From NCBI RefSeq assembly GCF_027580225.2, contig NC_073341.2, positions 16,490,501-16,554,500 on the forward strand: DNA of 64,000 bases, read 5' to 3'. The translations under genes were made by a program, and so were the position numbers. The notes below the pieces were generated by a model that was given only the letters and a program-made list of their open reading frames with translations, was not told the DNA's origin and did no database searches. Source of the stretch: Misgurnus anguillicaudatus. Its lineage: Eukaryota; Chordata; Actinopteri; Cypriniformes; Cobitidae. This document shows, one piece after another, positions 1-12,959 of the stretch (positions within the stretch are counted from its first letter, which is position 1; each line of letters begins with the position of its first letter).

Positions 1-189
1 CTTAATGCTAATCATGCTAACTTGATGCTAGCTTCATGCTAATCATGCTAACTTGTTGCCAGCTTCATGCTAATCATGTTAGCATGATAATCATGTTAGC
101 TTCATGCTAGCTTCTGGCTAATCATACTAGCTTTATGTTAAATCAGGCTAGCTTCATACTTAAACATACTAACAGCCAGATAGCCTACT
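1..189. repeat. A+T-rich minisatellite, truncated by window edge
   Basis: Short direct repeats built on CATGCTAGCTT and CATGCTAAT, the same family as the larger arrays downstream. The window opens inside the array, so its full length is unknown. There is no coding potential. Confidence 0.9.
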
Positions 190-290
190 AAACTAAACTT
201 CTGTCAAACCGTTTTTAACGTTCAGGCCAGGCTTTGTCAAGCCAACATAAAGTTTGTCAACAAACTTTTCTATCTAGTTATTATTATTCT
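190..290 (+). repeat. End module 1 of composite repeat (hairpins then CTAG)
   Basis: Contains GCTTTGTCAAGCCAAC, then a perfect 8-bp hairpin (AAAGTTTG, loop TCAA, CAAACTTT), then TCTATCTAG with CTAG at 274-277, followed by (TTA)n. The same order recurs at every unit boundary of the 1-22690 domain. The hairpin-then-CTAG layout resembles a Helitron-type 3' end; that resemblance is inference. Confidence 0.75.
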
Positions 291-1050
291 TTTTCTGAGC
301 GAAATTTCTGCAGCTAACTCATCCGACAGCTTTCAAGCTACATCCACCAAATTTTCCACGGACATTCTAACTGGTCTGAAGAAGTGTGCTATATCTTTTT
401 GAAGGGATCCGACTTACAGAATTCCTAAAACGGGAATTTAAAATTCCAAAAGTCCCATTGACTTAACATGGGACAAACTTTGACGGGTCATATCTGCGAG
501 CGAGAAATTTGTAGAAACGTGTGTGTCACCACATTTGAAGAGGCTGGCAGGCACTGTGGGAACATACCTCACATTGGGGTGTAAGTTTCACCCCTGGGGC
601 GTAAGAGGCACCCAAATTCCCCATTGACTTATAACGGGGCAGGAAACATGCCCATATATGGGAATAAAAACGTTTCAGATGGGATATCTTTGCTTTACAA
701 TGCCATAGAGACATGGGGGTGGGATCATTTTACTCAGGCATCCAATCAGTCTTTCGGGATTTCTCCAAAGCTATTAAGCCGCGCCCCTAGCAACAATTTT
801 GGGCACCCTAGCAACATCTCCCATAGACTGCCATTATAAAATTCGCAGATGGATATCTTTGCAGCACAGTGTCACAGGGACATGGGGGTGGGCTCATTTT
901 ACTCAGGCATCCAATCAGTCTCTAAGGATTCTTATTGAGGTATTAAGCCACGCCCCTAGCAACCAAATATGAGCACCCTAGCAACATAATAAACAAAGCC
1001 TTATATCTCTGGATCCGAACATCATAGAGACATGGGGGTTGGGTCTTTTG
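291..1050 (+). repeat. Composite repeat body 1 (~760 bp)
   Basis: Dispersed-repeat sequence starting after the (TTA)n tract and ending in GACATGGGGGTTGGGTC. It contains a CCCCATT/AATGGGG inverted repeat, CCAATCAG at 742-749 and 911-918, and paired CCCTAGCAAC motifs at about 784 and 954. The last half consists of two diverged copies of a ~170-bp monomer related to the 139-bp satellite. Small ORFs at 526-714 and 624-839 overlap on opposite strands and look like chance. Confidence 0.8.
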
Positions 1051-2155
1051 GTCATGTTAGCTTCATGCTAGCTTCATGCTAAGTCATACTAGCTTCATGC
1101 TAGTTTCATGCTAGCTTTATGCTAATTTCATAATAAATCTTGCTAACTTCATGCTTATTCATGTTAGCATCATGCTAGCTTCATGCTAATTCATGTTAGC
1201 ATCATGCCAGCTTCATGCTAATTCATGTTAGCATCATGCTAGCTTCATGCTAATTCATGTTAGCATCATGCTAGCTTCATGCTAATTCATGTTAGCATCA
1301 TGCTAGCTTCATGCTAATTCATGTTAGCATCATGCTAGCTTCATGCTAATTCATATTAGCATCATGCTAGCTTCATGCTAATTAATGTTAACATCATGCT
1401 AGCTTCATGCTAATTAATGTTAGCATCATGCTAGCTTCATGCTAATTCATGTTAGCATCATGCTAGCTTCATGCTAATTAATGTTAGCATCATGCTAGCT
1501 TCATGCTAATTCATGTTAGCATCATGCTAGCTTCATGCTAATTCATGTTAGCATCATGCTAGCTTCATGTTAATTCATGTTAGCATCATGGTAATTCATG
1601 TTAGCATCATGCTAATTCATGTTAACATCATGCTAGCTTCATGCTAATTCGTGTTAGCATCATGATAACTTCATGCTAACTCATGTTAGCATCATGCTAG
1701 CTTCATGCTAATTCATGTTAGCATCATGCTAGTTTCATGCTAATTCATGTTAGCATCATGCTAACTTCATGCTAATTCATGTTAGCATCATGCTAGCTCC
1801 ATGCTAATTCATGTTAGCATCATGCTAATTCATGTTAGCATCATGCTAATTCATGTTAACATCATGCTAATTCATGTTAGCATCATGCTAATTCATGTTA
1901 GCATCATGCTAATTCATGTTAGCATCATGCTAGCTTCATGCTAATTCATGTTAGCTTTATGCTAATTCATGTTAGCATCATGCTAGCTTCATGCTAATTC
2001 ATGTTAGCATCATGCTAGCTTCATGCTAATTCATGTTAGCATCATGCAAGCTTCATGCTAATTCTTGTTAGCATCATGCTAGCTTCATGCTAATTCATGT
2101 TAGCATGATGCTAGCTTCATGCTAATTCATGTTAACATCATGCTAACTTAGTGCT
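1051..2155. repeat. 32-bp minisatellite array
   Basis: About 34 tandem units of 32 bp, each made of three related sub-blocks of 11, 10 and 11 bp (CATGCTAGCTT, CATGCTAATT, CATGTTAGCAT). Units differ by scattered substitutions and occasional loss of a sub-block. There is no coding potential. Confidence 0.95.
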
Positions 2156-2325
2156 AAATCATGTTAACATGCTAACTTTTTGTTAAATCATGTTTAAGAA
2201 AAGATAGACTACTAACCTAATTTTGTTTTAAGTTTCTCTTAAACTGTTTTAAACGTTCAGGCCAGGCTTTGTCAAGCCAACATAAAGTTTGTCTTCAAAC
2301 TTTTCTATCTAGTTATTATTATTCT
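2156..2325 (+). repeat. End module 2
   Basis: Same organisation as the first end module: GCTTTGTCAAGCCAAC, hairpin AAAGTTTG-TCTT-CAAACTTT, then TCTATCTAG (CTAG at 2309-2312) and (TTA)n. It separates the minisatellite from the next body. Confidence 0.75.
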
Positions 2326-3090
2326 TCTGATCCAAAATTTTCCAATTCTAACTCCTCCTAGAGCTTTAACTCTACATACTCCAAACTCAGGTCAGACCTT
2401 CAGTCTGATCTGACTCGAGTTGCTATATCTTTTCTAACTGATGGGACCTTCCGAATTCCTAAACGGGGCGCTCAAAGACCCCAAAATTCCCATTGACTTA
2501 ACATTGAGACAAACTTTGACTGGGTCATAGCTGCGAGTGAGAAACTTGTAGAAACTTGTGACTTACCACATCTAAGGAGTCTGACAGGCTGTGTAAGAAC
2601 ATACATCACAATGGGGTGTAAGCTGTACCCCTGGGGTGTAAGGGGCCCCCAAAATCTCCCATTGACTTATAATGGGGCAGGAAACATGCCCATATAAGGG
2701 AATAAAAGTGTCCCAGATGGAATATCTTCACTTTAGAGTGTCGTAGAGACATGGGGGTAGGCTCATTTTACTCAGTCATCCAATCAGTCTCTCAGGGTTG
2801 TCCCAGAGCTATTAAGCCACGCCCCTAGCAACAATTTTGGGTACCCTAGCAACATCTCCCATAGACTACCATTATATAAAGCCAAGATGGATATCTTTGC
2901 ACCAGAGTGTCATAGAGACATGGGTGTGGGCTCATTTTACTCAGGCATCCAATCAGTCTCTTAGGATTCTTATTGAGGTATTAAGCCACACCCCTAGCAA
3001 CCAAATATGAGCACCCTAGCAACATAATAAACAAAGCCTTATATCTCGGGATCTGAACATCATAGAGACATGGGGGTTGGGTCTTTGGGT
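2326..3090 (+). repeat. Composite repeat body 2
   Basis: Second copy of the ~760-bp body, collinear with body 1 throughout, again with two CCAATCAG sites and two CCCTAGCAAC pairs. It ends at GGGTTGGGTCTTTGGGT, where the minisatellite resumes. Confidence 0.8.
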
Positions 3091-6000
3091 CATGTTAGCT
3101 TAATGCTAGCTTCATGCTAAGTCATACTTGCTTCATGCTAGTTTCATGCTAGCTTTATGCTAATTTCATAATAAATCTTGCTAACTTCATGTTAAATCAT
3201 GCTAGCTTCATGCTAGTTCATGTTAGCAACATGGTAGCTTCATGCTAATTCATGTTAGCTTTATGCTAATTTCATGCTAATTCGTATTAACATCATGCTA
3301 GCTTCATGCTAATTCATGTTAGCATCATGCTAGCTTCATGTTAATTCATGTTAGCATCATGCTAGCTTCATGCTAATTCATGTTAACATCATGCTAGCTT
3401 CATGCTAATTCATGTTATCATCATGCTAGCTTTATGCTAATTCATGTTAACATCATGCTAGCTTCATGCTAATTCATGTTAGCATCATGCTAGCTTCATG
3501 CTAATTCATGTTAGCATCATGCTATCTTTATGTTAATTCATGTTAGCATCATGTTAACATCATGCTAGCTTCATGCTAATTTGTATTAGCATCATGCTAG
3601 CTTCATGCTAATTCGTATTAGAGTTATGCTAGCTTCATGCTAATTCGTATTTGCATCATGGTAGCTTCATGTTAATTCATGTTAGCATCATGCTAGCTTC
3701 ATGCTAATTCATGTTAGCATCATGCTAGCTTCATGCTAATTCATGTTAGCATCATGTTAACATCATTCTAGCTTCATGCTAATTCGTATTAGCATCATGC
3801 TAGCTTCATGCTAATTCATGTTAGCATCATGCTAGCTTCATGCTAATTCATGTTAGCATCATGTTAACATCATGCTAGCTTCATGCTAATTCGTATTAGC
3901 ACCATGCTAGCTTCATGCTAATTCGTATTAGCGTCATGCTAGCTTCATGCTAATTTGTATTAGCATCATGCTAGCTTCATGCTAATTCATGTTAGCATCA
4001 TGCTAGCTTCATGCTAATTCATGTTAGCATCATGCTAGCTTCATGCTAATTCATGTTAGCATCATGCTAGCTTCATGCTAATTCATGTTAGCATCATGGT
4101 AGCATCATGCTAATTCATGTTAACATCATGCTAGCTTCATGCTAATTCATGTTATCATCATGCTAGCTTTATGCTAATTCATGTTAACATCATGCTAGCT
4201 TCATGCTAATTCATGTTAGCATCATGCTAGCTTCATGCTAATTCATGTTAGCATCATGCTATCTTTATGTTAATTCATGTTAGCATCATGTTAACATCAT
4301 GCTAGCTTCATGCTAATTTGTATTAGCATCATGCTAGCTTCATGCTAATTCGTATTAGAGTTATGCTAGCTTCATGCTAATTCGTATTTGCATCATGGTA
4401 GCTTCATGTTAATTCATGTTAGCATCATGCTAGCTTCATGCTAATTCATGTTAGCATCATGCTAGCTTCATGCTAATTCATGTTAGCATCATGTTAACAT
4501 CATTCTAGCTTCATGCTAATTCGTATTAGCATCATGCTAGCTTCATGCTAATTCATGTTAGCATCATGCTAGCTTCATGCTAATTCATGTTAGCATCATG
4601 TTAACATCATGCTAGCTTCATGCTAATTCGTATTAGCACCATGCTAGCTTCATGCTAATTCGTATTAGCGTCATGCTAGCTTCATGCTAATTTGTATTAG
4701 CATCATGCTAGCTTCATGCTAATTCATGTTAGCATCATGCTAGCTTCATGCTAATTCATGTTAGCATCATGCTAGCTTCATGCTAATTCATGTTAGCATC
4801 ATGCTAGCTTCATGCTAATTCATGTTAGCATCATGGTAGCATCATGCTAATTCATGTTTGCATCATGCTAATTCATGTTAGCATCATGCTAGCTTCATGC
4901 TAATTCATGTTAGCATCATGCTAGCTTCATGCTAATTCCTGTTAGCATCATGGTAACATCATGCTAATTCATGTTAGCCTCATGCTAATTCTTGTTAGCA
5001 TCATGCTAGCTTCATGCTAATTCATGTTAGCATCATGTTAACATCATGCTAGCTTCATGCTAATTCGTATTAGCACCATGCTAGCTTCATGCTAATTCGT
5101 ATTAGCGTCATGCTAGCTTCATGCTAATTTGTATTAGCATCATGCTAGCTTCATGCTAATTCATGTTAGCATCATGCTAGCTTCATGCTAATTCATGTTA
5201 GCATCATGCCAGCTTCATGCTAATTCATGTTAACATCATGGTAGCATCATGCTAATTCATGTTAGCCTCATGCTAATTCATGTTAGCATCATGCTAGCTT
5301 CATGCTAATTCATGTTAGCATCATGTTAACATCATGCTAGCTTCATGCTAATTCGTATTAGCACCATGCTAGCTTCATGCTAATTCGTATTAGCGTCATG
5401 CTAGCTTCATGCTAATTTGTATTGGCATCATGCTAGCTTCATGCTAATTCATGTTGGCATCATGCTAGCTTCATGCTGATTCGTCTTAGCAGCATGATGG
5501 CTGAATGGTAATTCGTGTTAGCGTCATGCTTGCTTCGTGCTAATTTGTATAAGCACCATGCTAGCTTCATGCTAATTCGTATTAGCGTCATGCTAGCTTC
5601 ATCCAATTTTGTATTGGCATCATGCTAGCTTCATGCTAATTCATGTTAGCATGGTGCTAGCTTCATGCTAATTCATGTTAGCATCATGCTAGCTTCATGC
5701 TAATTCGTATTAGCACCATGCTAGCTTCATGCTAATTCGTATTAGCGTCATGCTAGCTTCATGCTAATTTGTATTAGCATCATGCTAGCTTCATGCTAAT
5801 TCATGTTAGCATCATGCTAGCTTCATGCTAATTCATGTTAGCATCATGCTAGCTTCATGCTAATTCATGTTAGCATCATGGTAGCATCATGATAATTCAT
5901 GTTAGCCTCATGCTAATTCATGTTAGCATCATGCTAGCTTCATGTTAATTCGTGTTAGCATTATGCTAGCTTCATGCTAATTCATGTTAGCATCATGCTA

Positions 6001-6440
6001 GCTTAATGCTAATTCATGTTAGCATCATGCTAATTCATGTTAGCATCATGCTAGCTTTATGCTAAATCATGTTAGCATCATGCTAGCTTTATGCTAAATA
6101 ATGCTAGCATCATGCTAATTCTTGTTAGCCTCATGGTAATTCATGTTAGCCTCATGCTAATTCATGTTAGCATCATGCTAGCTTCATGTTAATTCATGTT
6201 AGCATTATGCTAGCTTCATGCTAATCATGCTAACATCATTCTAACTTCATGTTACATCTTGTTAGTTTCATGTTAAATCATGCTAGCTAAATTGTGCTAG
6301 CTTTATGCTAAATCATGCTAGCTTGATGTTAAATTATCATGCTAGCGTCATGTTAAATCATGCTAACTTCATGTAAAATCATGCTAGCTTGATGCTAACT
6401 CATGCTATCTTATGTTTGCTTCATGCTAAATCATGCTAGC
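3091..6440. repeat. Largest 32-bp minisatellite array, with a 737-bp higher-order repeat
   Basis: About 3.35 kb of the 32-bp family. Variant units recur at a fixed 737-bp offset (GCTATCTTTATG near 3521 and 4258; GTTATCATC near 3414 and 4151; GCACCATGC near 3899 and 4636), so about 3380-4117 is duplicated as 4118-4854. Shorter blocks carrying the GCACCATG and GCGTCATG variants recur near 5073, 5361, 5547 and 5711. Confidence 0.93.
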
Positions 6441-6612
6441 TGTTTTAAACTTTCAGGCCAGGCTTTCTCAAGCCAACTTAAAGTTTGTCTTCAAACTTTA
6501 CTATCTAGTTATGTTGGCTTGAAAAAGCCAACATACTGTTCTTCATCTTAATCTTATTATGTTGGCTTGAGAAAGCCAACATACTGTTGTTGCACTTAAA
6601 CTTATTATTCTT
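6441..6612 (+). repeat. End module 3 with two extra palindromic blocks
   Basis: Contains the hairpin plus CTAG (6505-6508) and then two consecutive copies of a block with perfect inverted repeats (TATGTTGGCTT, loop GAAA, AAGCCAACATA) separated by CTGTT-containing spacers. Each block could fold into a short stem-loop. Confidence 0.75.
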
Positions 6613-7360
6613 TTTCTGAGACTAAAATTTCTAACTCTAACTCGTCCTAGAGCTTTCAAGCTACAGCCATCAAACTTTGGACAGACCTTCGGTCTGATCT
6701 GACTCGAGTTGCTATATCTTTTCTAACTGATGGGACCTTCCGAATTCCTAAACGGGGCGCTGAAACACCCCAAAATTTCCATTGACTTAACATTGAGACA
6801 AACTTTGACGGGTCATAGCTGCGAGTGAGAAACTTGTAGAAACTTGTGGCTTACCACATTTAAGGAGGCTGACAGGCTGTGTAAGAACATACCTCACAAT
6901 GGGGTGTAAGCTGTGCTGCTGGGGTGTAAGAGGCCCCCAAAATTTCCCATTGACTTATAATGGGGCAGGAAACATGCCCATAAAAGGGAATAAAAGCGTC
7001 CCAGATGGAATATCTTCACTTTAGAGTGTCTTAGAGACATGGGGGTGGGCTCATTTTACTCAAGCATCCAATCAGTCTCTTAGGATCACCCCAGAGCTAT
7101 TAAGCCACGCCCCTAGCAACAATTTTGGGTACCCTAGCAACATCTCCCATAGACTACCATTATAAAAAGCCCAGATGGATATCTTTGCACCAGAGTGTCA
7201 TAGAGACATAGGGGTGGGCTCATTTTACTCAGGCATCCAATCAGTCTCTTAGGATTCTTATTGAGGTATTAAGCCACGCCCCTAGCAACAAAATATGAAG
7301 ACCCTAGCAACATAATAAACAAAGCCTTATATCTCTGGATCTGAACATCGTAGAGACACA
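6613..7360 (+). repeat. Composite repeat body 3
   Basis: Collinear with bodies 1 and 2. Here it leads directly into the 139-bp satellite instead of the minisatellite; the junction falls within GAGACACAGGGGTTGGACC. Confidence 0.8.
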
Positions 7361-7875
7361 GGGGTTGGACCGTTTTACTTGTGGCTTGAAGTTTAATCAT
7401 TATGGGATGGCAATTTTCTCCCTAGCAACCAAACTTAGTACCCTAGCAACGAAATAAACAAAGCCTTATATCTCCGCTTCAGAACATCATAGAGACACGG
7501 GGGTTGGACCGTTTTACTTGTGGCTTGAAGTGTGATCATTATGGGATGCCAATTTTCTCCCTAGCAACCAAACTTAGTACCCTAGCAACGGAATAAACAA
7601 AGCCTTATATCTCCGCATCAGAACATTGTAGAGACACGGGGGTTGGACCGTTTTACTTGTGGCTTGAAGTGTGATCATTATGGGATGCCAATTTTCTCCC
7701 TAGCAACCAAACTTAGTACCCTAGCAACAGAATAAACAAAGCCTTATATCTCCGCATCAGAACATTGTAGAGACACGGGGGTTGGACCGTTTTACTTGTG
7801 GCTTGAAGGGTGATCATTATGGGATTCCAATTTTCTCCCTAGCAACCAAACTTAGTAGCCTAGCAACGCAATAAA
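7361..7875. repeat. 139-bp satellite array, ~3.7 units
   Basis: First appearance of the 139-bp unit. Each unit contains ACTTGTGGCTTGAAG, GATCATTATGGGATGCC, then two CCCTAGCAAC motifs 21 bp apart, then ATAAACAAAGCCTTATATCTC. Confidence 0.93.
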
Positions 7876-8735
7876 TGTTAGCTTCATGCTAGCTTCCTGC
7901 TAATCATGCTAGCTTCATGCTAGCTTCCTGCTAATCATGCTAGCTTCATGCTAATCATGCTAGCTTCATGCTAATCATGCTAACTTCATGCTAGCTTCAT
8001 GCTAATCATGCTAGCATCATGCTAGCTTCATGCTAATCATGCTAACATCATGCTAGCTTCATGCTAATCATGCTACCATCATGCTAGCTTCATGCTAATC
8101 ATGCTAGCTTCATGCTAGCTTCATGCTAATCATGCTAGCATCATGCTAATCATGCTAACATCATGTTAGCTTCATGCTAATCATGCTAGCATCATGCTAG
8201 CTTCATGCTAATCATGCTAGCATCATGCTAGCTTCATGCTAATCATGCTAGCATCATCCTAGCTTCATGCTAATCATGCTAGCATCATGCTAGCTTCATG
8301 CTAATCATGCTAGCATCATGCTAGCTTCATGTTAATCATGCTAGCATCATGCTAGCTTCATGCTAATTATGCTAGCTTCATGCTAGCTTCATGCTAATCA
8401 TGCTAACATCATGCTAGCTTCATGCTAATCATGCTAGCTTCATGCTAATCATGCTAGCTTCATGCTAATCATGCTAGCATCATGCTAGCTTTATGCTAAT
8501 CATTCTATCATCATACTAGCCTCATGTTAATCATGTTATCATCATGCTAATTTCATGCTAATCATGTTAGCACCATGCTAGCTTCATGTTAAATTATGCT
8601 AGCTTCATGCTAACTTCATGCTAAATCGTGTAAGCATCATGCTAGCTTAATGTTAAATCATGCTAGCTTCATGCTAAATCATGTTCGCTTCATGTTAAAT
8701 CATGCTAGCTTTATCTTAAATCATGATAGCTTCAT
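7876..8735. repeat. 31-bp minisatellite array
   Basis: A shorter-period variant of the minisatellite, mostly CATGCTAGCATCATGCTAGC followed by TTCATGCTAAT. It directly follows a 139-bp array, so both array types can occur inside one composite unit. Confidence 0.93.
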
Positions 8736-8880
8736 GCTAAGTTGTCAAACTCTACTCTCAGACTAGGCTTTCTCAAGCCAACATAAAGTTTGTTCCGACG
8801 AACTTTTCTATCTAGTTATTATTATGTTGGCTTGAAAAAGCCAACATACTGTTGTTGTATCTAAACTTATTATTATTATT
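8736..8880 (+). repeat. End module 4
   Basis: The hairpin has diverged in sequence (AAAGTTTGT paired with ACGAACTTT through one G-T wobble) but is retained, followed by TCTATCTAG and a palindromic TATGTTGGCTT/AAGCCAACATA block. Keeping the structure with a changed sequence suggests it matters to the element. Confidence 0.7.
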
Positions 8881-9630
8881 CTTATGCTCCCCCACTTTTT
8901 CTGACTGTAACTCCTCCTAGAGCTTTCAAGCTACACCCACAAAACTTAACAAAACTTTTAAGACTGGTCCGTAGATTTATGCTATGACTTTTCTAACTGA
9001 TGGGACCTACCGAAGTCCTAAAAGGGGCGCTCAAACACCCCAAAAATTCCATTGACTTAACATTACGACCAACTTTGACGGGTCATAGCTGCGAACGTGA
9101 AATTTGTAGAAACTTGTGGCTTATCACAGTTGAAGAGGCTGGCAGGCTCTGTAAGAACATACATCACATTGGGGTGTAAGCTGTACCCCTGGGGTGTAAG
9201 AGGCCCCCAAATTTCCCCATTGACTTATAATGGGGCAGGAAACACGCCCATATAAGGGAATAAAAACGTCCCAGAAGGAATATCTTCATTCTAGAGTGTC
9301 CTAGAGACATGGGGGTGGGCTCATTTTACTCAGGCATCCAATCAGTCTTTCAGGATCTCTCCAAAGCTATTAAGCCACGCCCCTAGCAACCATTTTGGGC
9401 ACCCTAGCAACATCTCCCATAGACTGCCATTATAAAATGCCCAGATGGATATCTTTGCATCACACTGTCATAGAGACATGGGGGTGGGCTCATTTTACTC
9501 AGGCATCCAATCAGTCTCTCAGGATTCTTACAGAGTTATTAAGCCACGCCCCTAGCAACCAAATATGAGCACCCTAGCAACAGAACAAACAAAGCCTTAT
9601 ATCTCCGCTTCAGAACATCATAGAGACACG
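8881..9630 (+). repeat. Composite repeat body 4
   Basis: Collinear with the other bodies. A ~20-bp region after CTCCTCCTAGAGCTTTCAAG differs from bodies 2 and 3 and matches bodies 5, 7 and 8, so there are at least two subfamilies of body. Confidence 0.8.
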
Positions 9631-12009
9631 GGGGTTGGACCGTTTTACTTGTGGCTTGAAGGGTGATCATTATGGGATGCCAATTTTCTCCCTAGCAACC
9701 AAACTTAGTACCCTAGCAACGGAATAAACAAAGCCTTATATCTCCGCTTCAGAACATCATAGAGACACGGGGGTTGGGCTGTTTTACTTGTGGCTTGAAG
9801 TGTGATCATTATGGGATGCCAATTTTCTCCCTAGCAACCAAACTTAGTACCCTAGCAACGGAATAAACAAAGCCTTATATCTCCGCTTCAGAACATCTTA
9901 GAGACACGGGGGTTGGACCGTTTTACTTGTGGCTTGAAGGGGGATCATTATGGGATGCCAATTTTCTCCCTAGCAACCAAACTTAGTACCCTAGCAACGG
10001 AATAAACAAAGCCTTATATCTCCGCTTCAGAACATCTTAGAGACACGGGGGTTGGACCGTTTTACTTGTGGCTTGAAGGGGGATCATTATGGGATGCCAA
10101 TTTTCTCCCTAGCAACCAAACTTAGTACCCTAGCAACGGAATAAACAAAGCCTTATATCTCCGCTTCAGAACATCATAGAGACATGGGGGTTGGACCGTT
10201 TTACTTGTGGCTTGAAGTGTGATCATTATGGGATGCCAATTTTCTCCCTAGCAACCAAACTTAGTACCCTAGCAACGGAATAAACAAAGCCTTATATCTC
10301 CGCTTCAGAACATCTTAGAGACACGGGGGTTGGACCGTTTTACTTGTGGCTTGAAGGTTGATCATTATGGGATGCCAATTTTCTCATTAGCAACCAAACT
10401 TAGTACCCTAGCAACGGAATAAACAAAGCCTTATATCTCCGCTTCAGAACATCATAGAGACACAGGGGTTGGACCGTTTTACTTGTGGCTTGAAGGTTGA
10501 TCATTATGGGATGCCAATTTTCTCCCTAGCAACCAAACTTAGTACCCTAGCAACAGAATAAACAAAGCCTTATATCTCCCCTTCAGAACATCATAGAGAC
10601 ACGGGGGTTGGACCGTTTTACTTGTGGCTTGAAGGTTGATCATTATGGGATGCCAATTTTCTCCCTAGCAACCAAACTTAGTACCCTAGCAACGGAATAA
10701 ACAAAGCCTTATATCTCCGCATCAGAACATCATAGAGACACGGGGGTTGGACCGTTTTACTTGTGGCTTGAAGGTTGATCATTATGGGATGCCAATTTTC
10801 TCCCTAGCAACCAAACTTAGTACCCTAGCAACGGAATAAACAAAGCCTTATATCTCCGCTTCAGAACATCATAGAGACACGGGGGTTGGACCGTTTTACT
10901 TGTGGCTTGAAGGTTGATCATTATGGGATGCCCATTTTCTCCCTAGCAACCAAACTTAGTACCCTAGCAACGGAATAAACAAAGCCTTATATCTCCCCTT
11001 CAGAACATCATAGAGACACGGGGGTTGGACCGTTTTACTTGTGGCTTGAAGTGTGATCATTATGGGATGCAAATTTTCTCCCTAGCAACCAAACTTAGTA
11101 CCCTAGCAACGGAATAAACAAAGCCTTATATCTCCGCTTCAGAACATCATAGAGACATGGGGGTTGGACCGTTTTACTTGTGGCTTGAAGTGTGATTATT
11201 ATGGGATGCCAATTTTCTCCCTAGCAACCAAACTTAGTACCCTAGCAACGGAATAAACAAAGCCTTATATCTCCGCATCAGAACATCTTAGAGACACTAG
11301 GGTTGGACCGTTTTACTTGTGGCTTGAAGGGTGATCATTATGGGATGCCAATTTTCTCCCTAGCAACCAAACTTAGTACCCTAGCAACGGAATAAACAAA
11401 GCCTTATATCTCCGCTTCAGAACATCATAGAGACACGGGGGTTGGACCGTTTTACTTGTGGCTTGAAGGTTGATCATTATGGGATGCCAATTTTCTCCCT
11501 AGCAACCAAACTTAGTACCCTAGCAACGGAATAAACAAAGCCTTATATCTCCGCTTCAGAACATCATAGAGACACGGGGGTTGGACCGTTTTACTTGTGG
11601 CTTGAAGGTTGATCATTATGGGATGCCAATTTTCTCCCTAGCAACCAAACTTAGTACCGTAGCAACGGAATAAACAAAGCCTTATATCTCTGCTTCAGAA
11701 CATCTTAGAGACAAGGGGGTTGGACCGTTTTACTTGTGGTTTGAAGGTTGATCATTATGGGATGCCAATTTTCTCCCTAGCAACCAAACTTAGTACCCTA
11801 GCAACGGAATGAACAAAGCCTTATATCTCCGCATCAGAACATCATAGAGACACGGGGGTTGGACCGTTTTACTTGTGACTTGAAGTTAAATCATTATGGG
11901 ATGCCAATTTTCTGCCTAGCAACCAAACTTAGTACCCTAGCAACGAAATAAACAAAGCCTTATATCTTCGCATCAGAACATCATAGAGACATGGGGGTTG
12001 GGTCTTTAA
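9631..12009. repeat. 139-bp satellite array, ~17 units
   Basis: About 2.4 kb of highly homogeneous 139-bp units; for example ATTTTCTCCC recurs at 9961 and 10100. Most units carry CCCTAGCAACCAAAC and CCCTAGCAACGGAAT. Variation is mainly at GCTTGAAG followed by TG, GG or TT. Confidence 0.95.
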
Positions 12010-12200
12010 ACATGTTAGCTTTATGCTGACTTTATGCTAAATCATGTTAGCTTTATTTTAAAAAGCTTCATACTGAAGCATACTAACAACAAGACAGCCT
12101 ACTGAACCAAACTTCTGTCAAACTTCTGTCAAACTGTTTTAAACGTTCAGACCAGGCTTTGTCAAGCCAACATAAAGTTTGTCCTCAAACTTTAATATCT
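12010..12200 (+). repeat. Minisatellite remnant plus end module 5
   Basis: A few decayed minisatellite units, then GCTTTGTCAAGCCAAC, the AAAGTTTG/CAAACTTT hairpin, and AATATCTAG before (TTA)n. Confidence 0.7.
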
Positions 12201-12959
12201 AGTTATTATTCTTCTTCTGATCCCCACTTTTTCTGACTGTAACTCCTCCTAGAGCTTTCAAGCTACACCCACAAAACTTTACAAAACTTTTAAGACTGGT
12301 CCGCAGATTTATGCTATGACTTTTCTAACTGATGGGACCTACCGAATTCCTAAACGGGGGGCTCAAACACCCCAAAATTTCCATTGACTTAACATTACGA
12401 CCAACTTTGACGGGTCATAGCTGCGAACGAAAAATTTGTAGAAACTTGTGGCTTATCACAGTTGAAGAGGCTGGCAGGCTCTGTAAGAACATACATCACA
12501 TTGGGGTGTAAGCTGTACCCCTGGGGTGTAAGAGGCCCCCAAAATTTCCCATTGACTTATAATGGGGCAGGAAGCACGCCCATATAAGGGAATAAAAACG
12601 TCCCAGATGGAATATCTTCATTCTAGAGTGGCGTAGAGACATAGGGGTGGGCTCATTTTACTCAGGCATCCAATCAGTCTTCCAGTATCTCTCCAAAGCT
12701 ATTAAGCCACGCCCCTAGCAACAATTTTGGGTACCCTAGCAACATCTCCCATAGACTGCCATTATAAAATGCACAGATAGATATCTTTGCATCACACTGT
12801 CATAGAGACATGGGGGTGGGATCATATTACTCAGGCATCCAATCAGACTCTCAAGATCCTTACAGAGTTATTAAGCCACGCCCCTAGCAACCAAATATGA
12901 GCACCCTAGCAACACAACAAACAAAGCCTTATATCTCGGCATCAGAACATCGTAGAGAC
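12201..12959 (+). repeat. Composite repeat body 5
   Basis: Collinear body copy of the same subfamily as bodies 4, 7 and 8. It leads straight into a 139-bp array. Confidence 0.8.
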
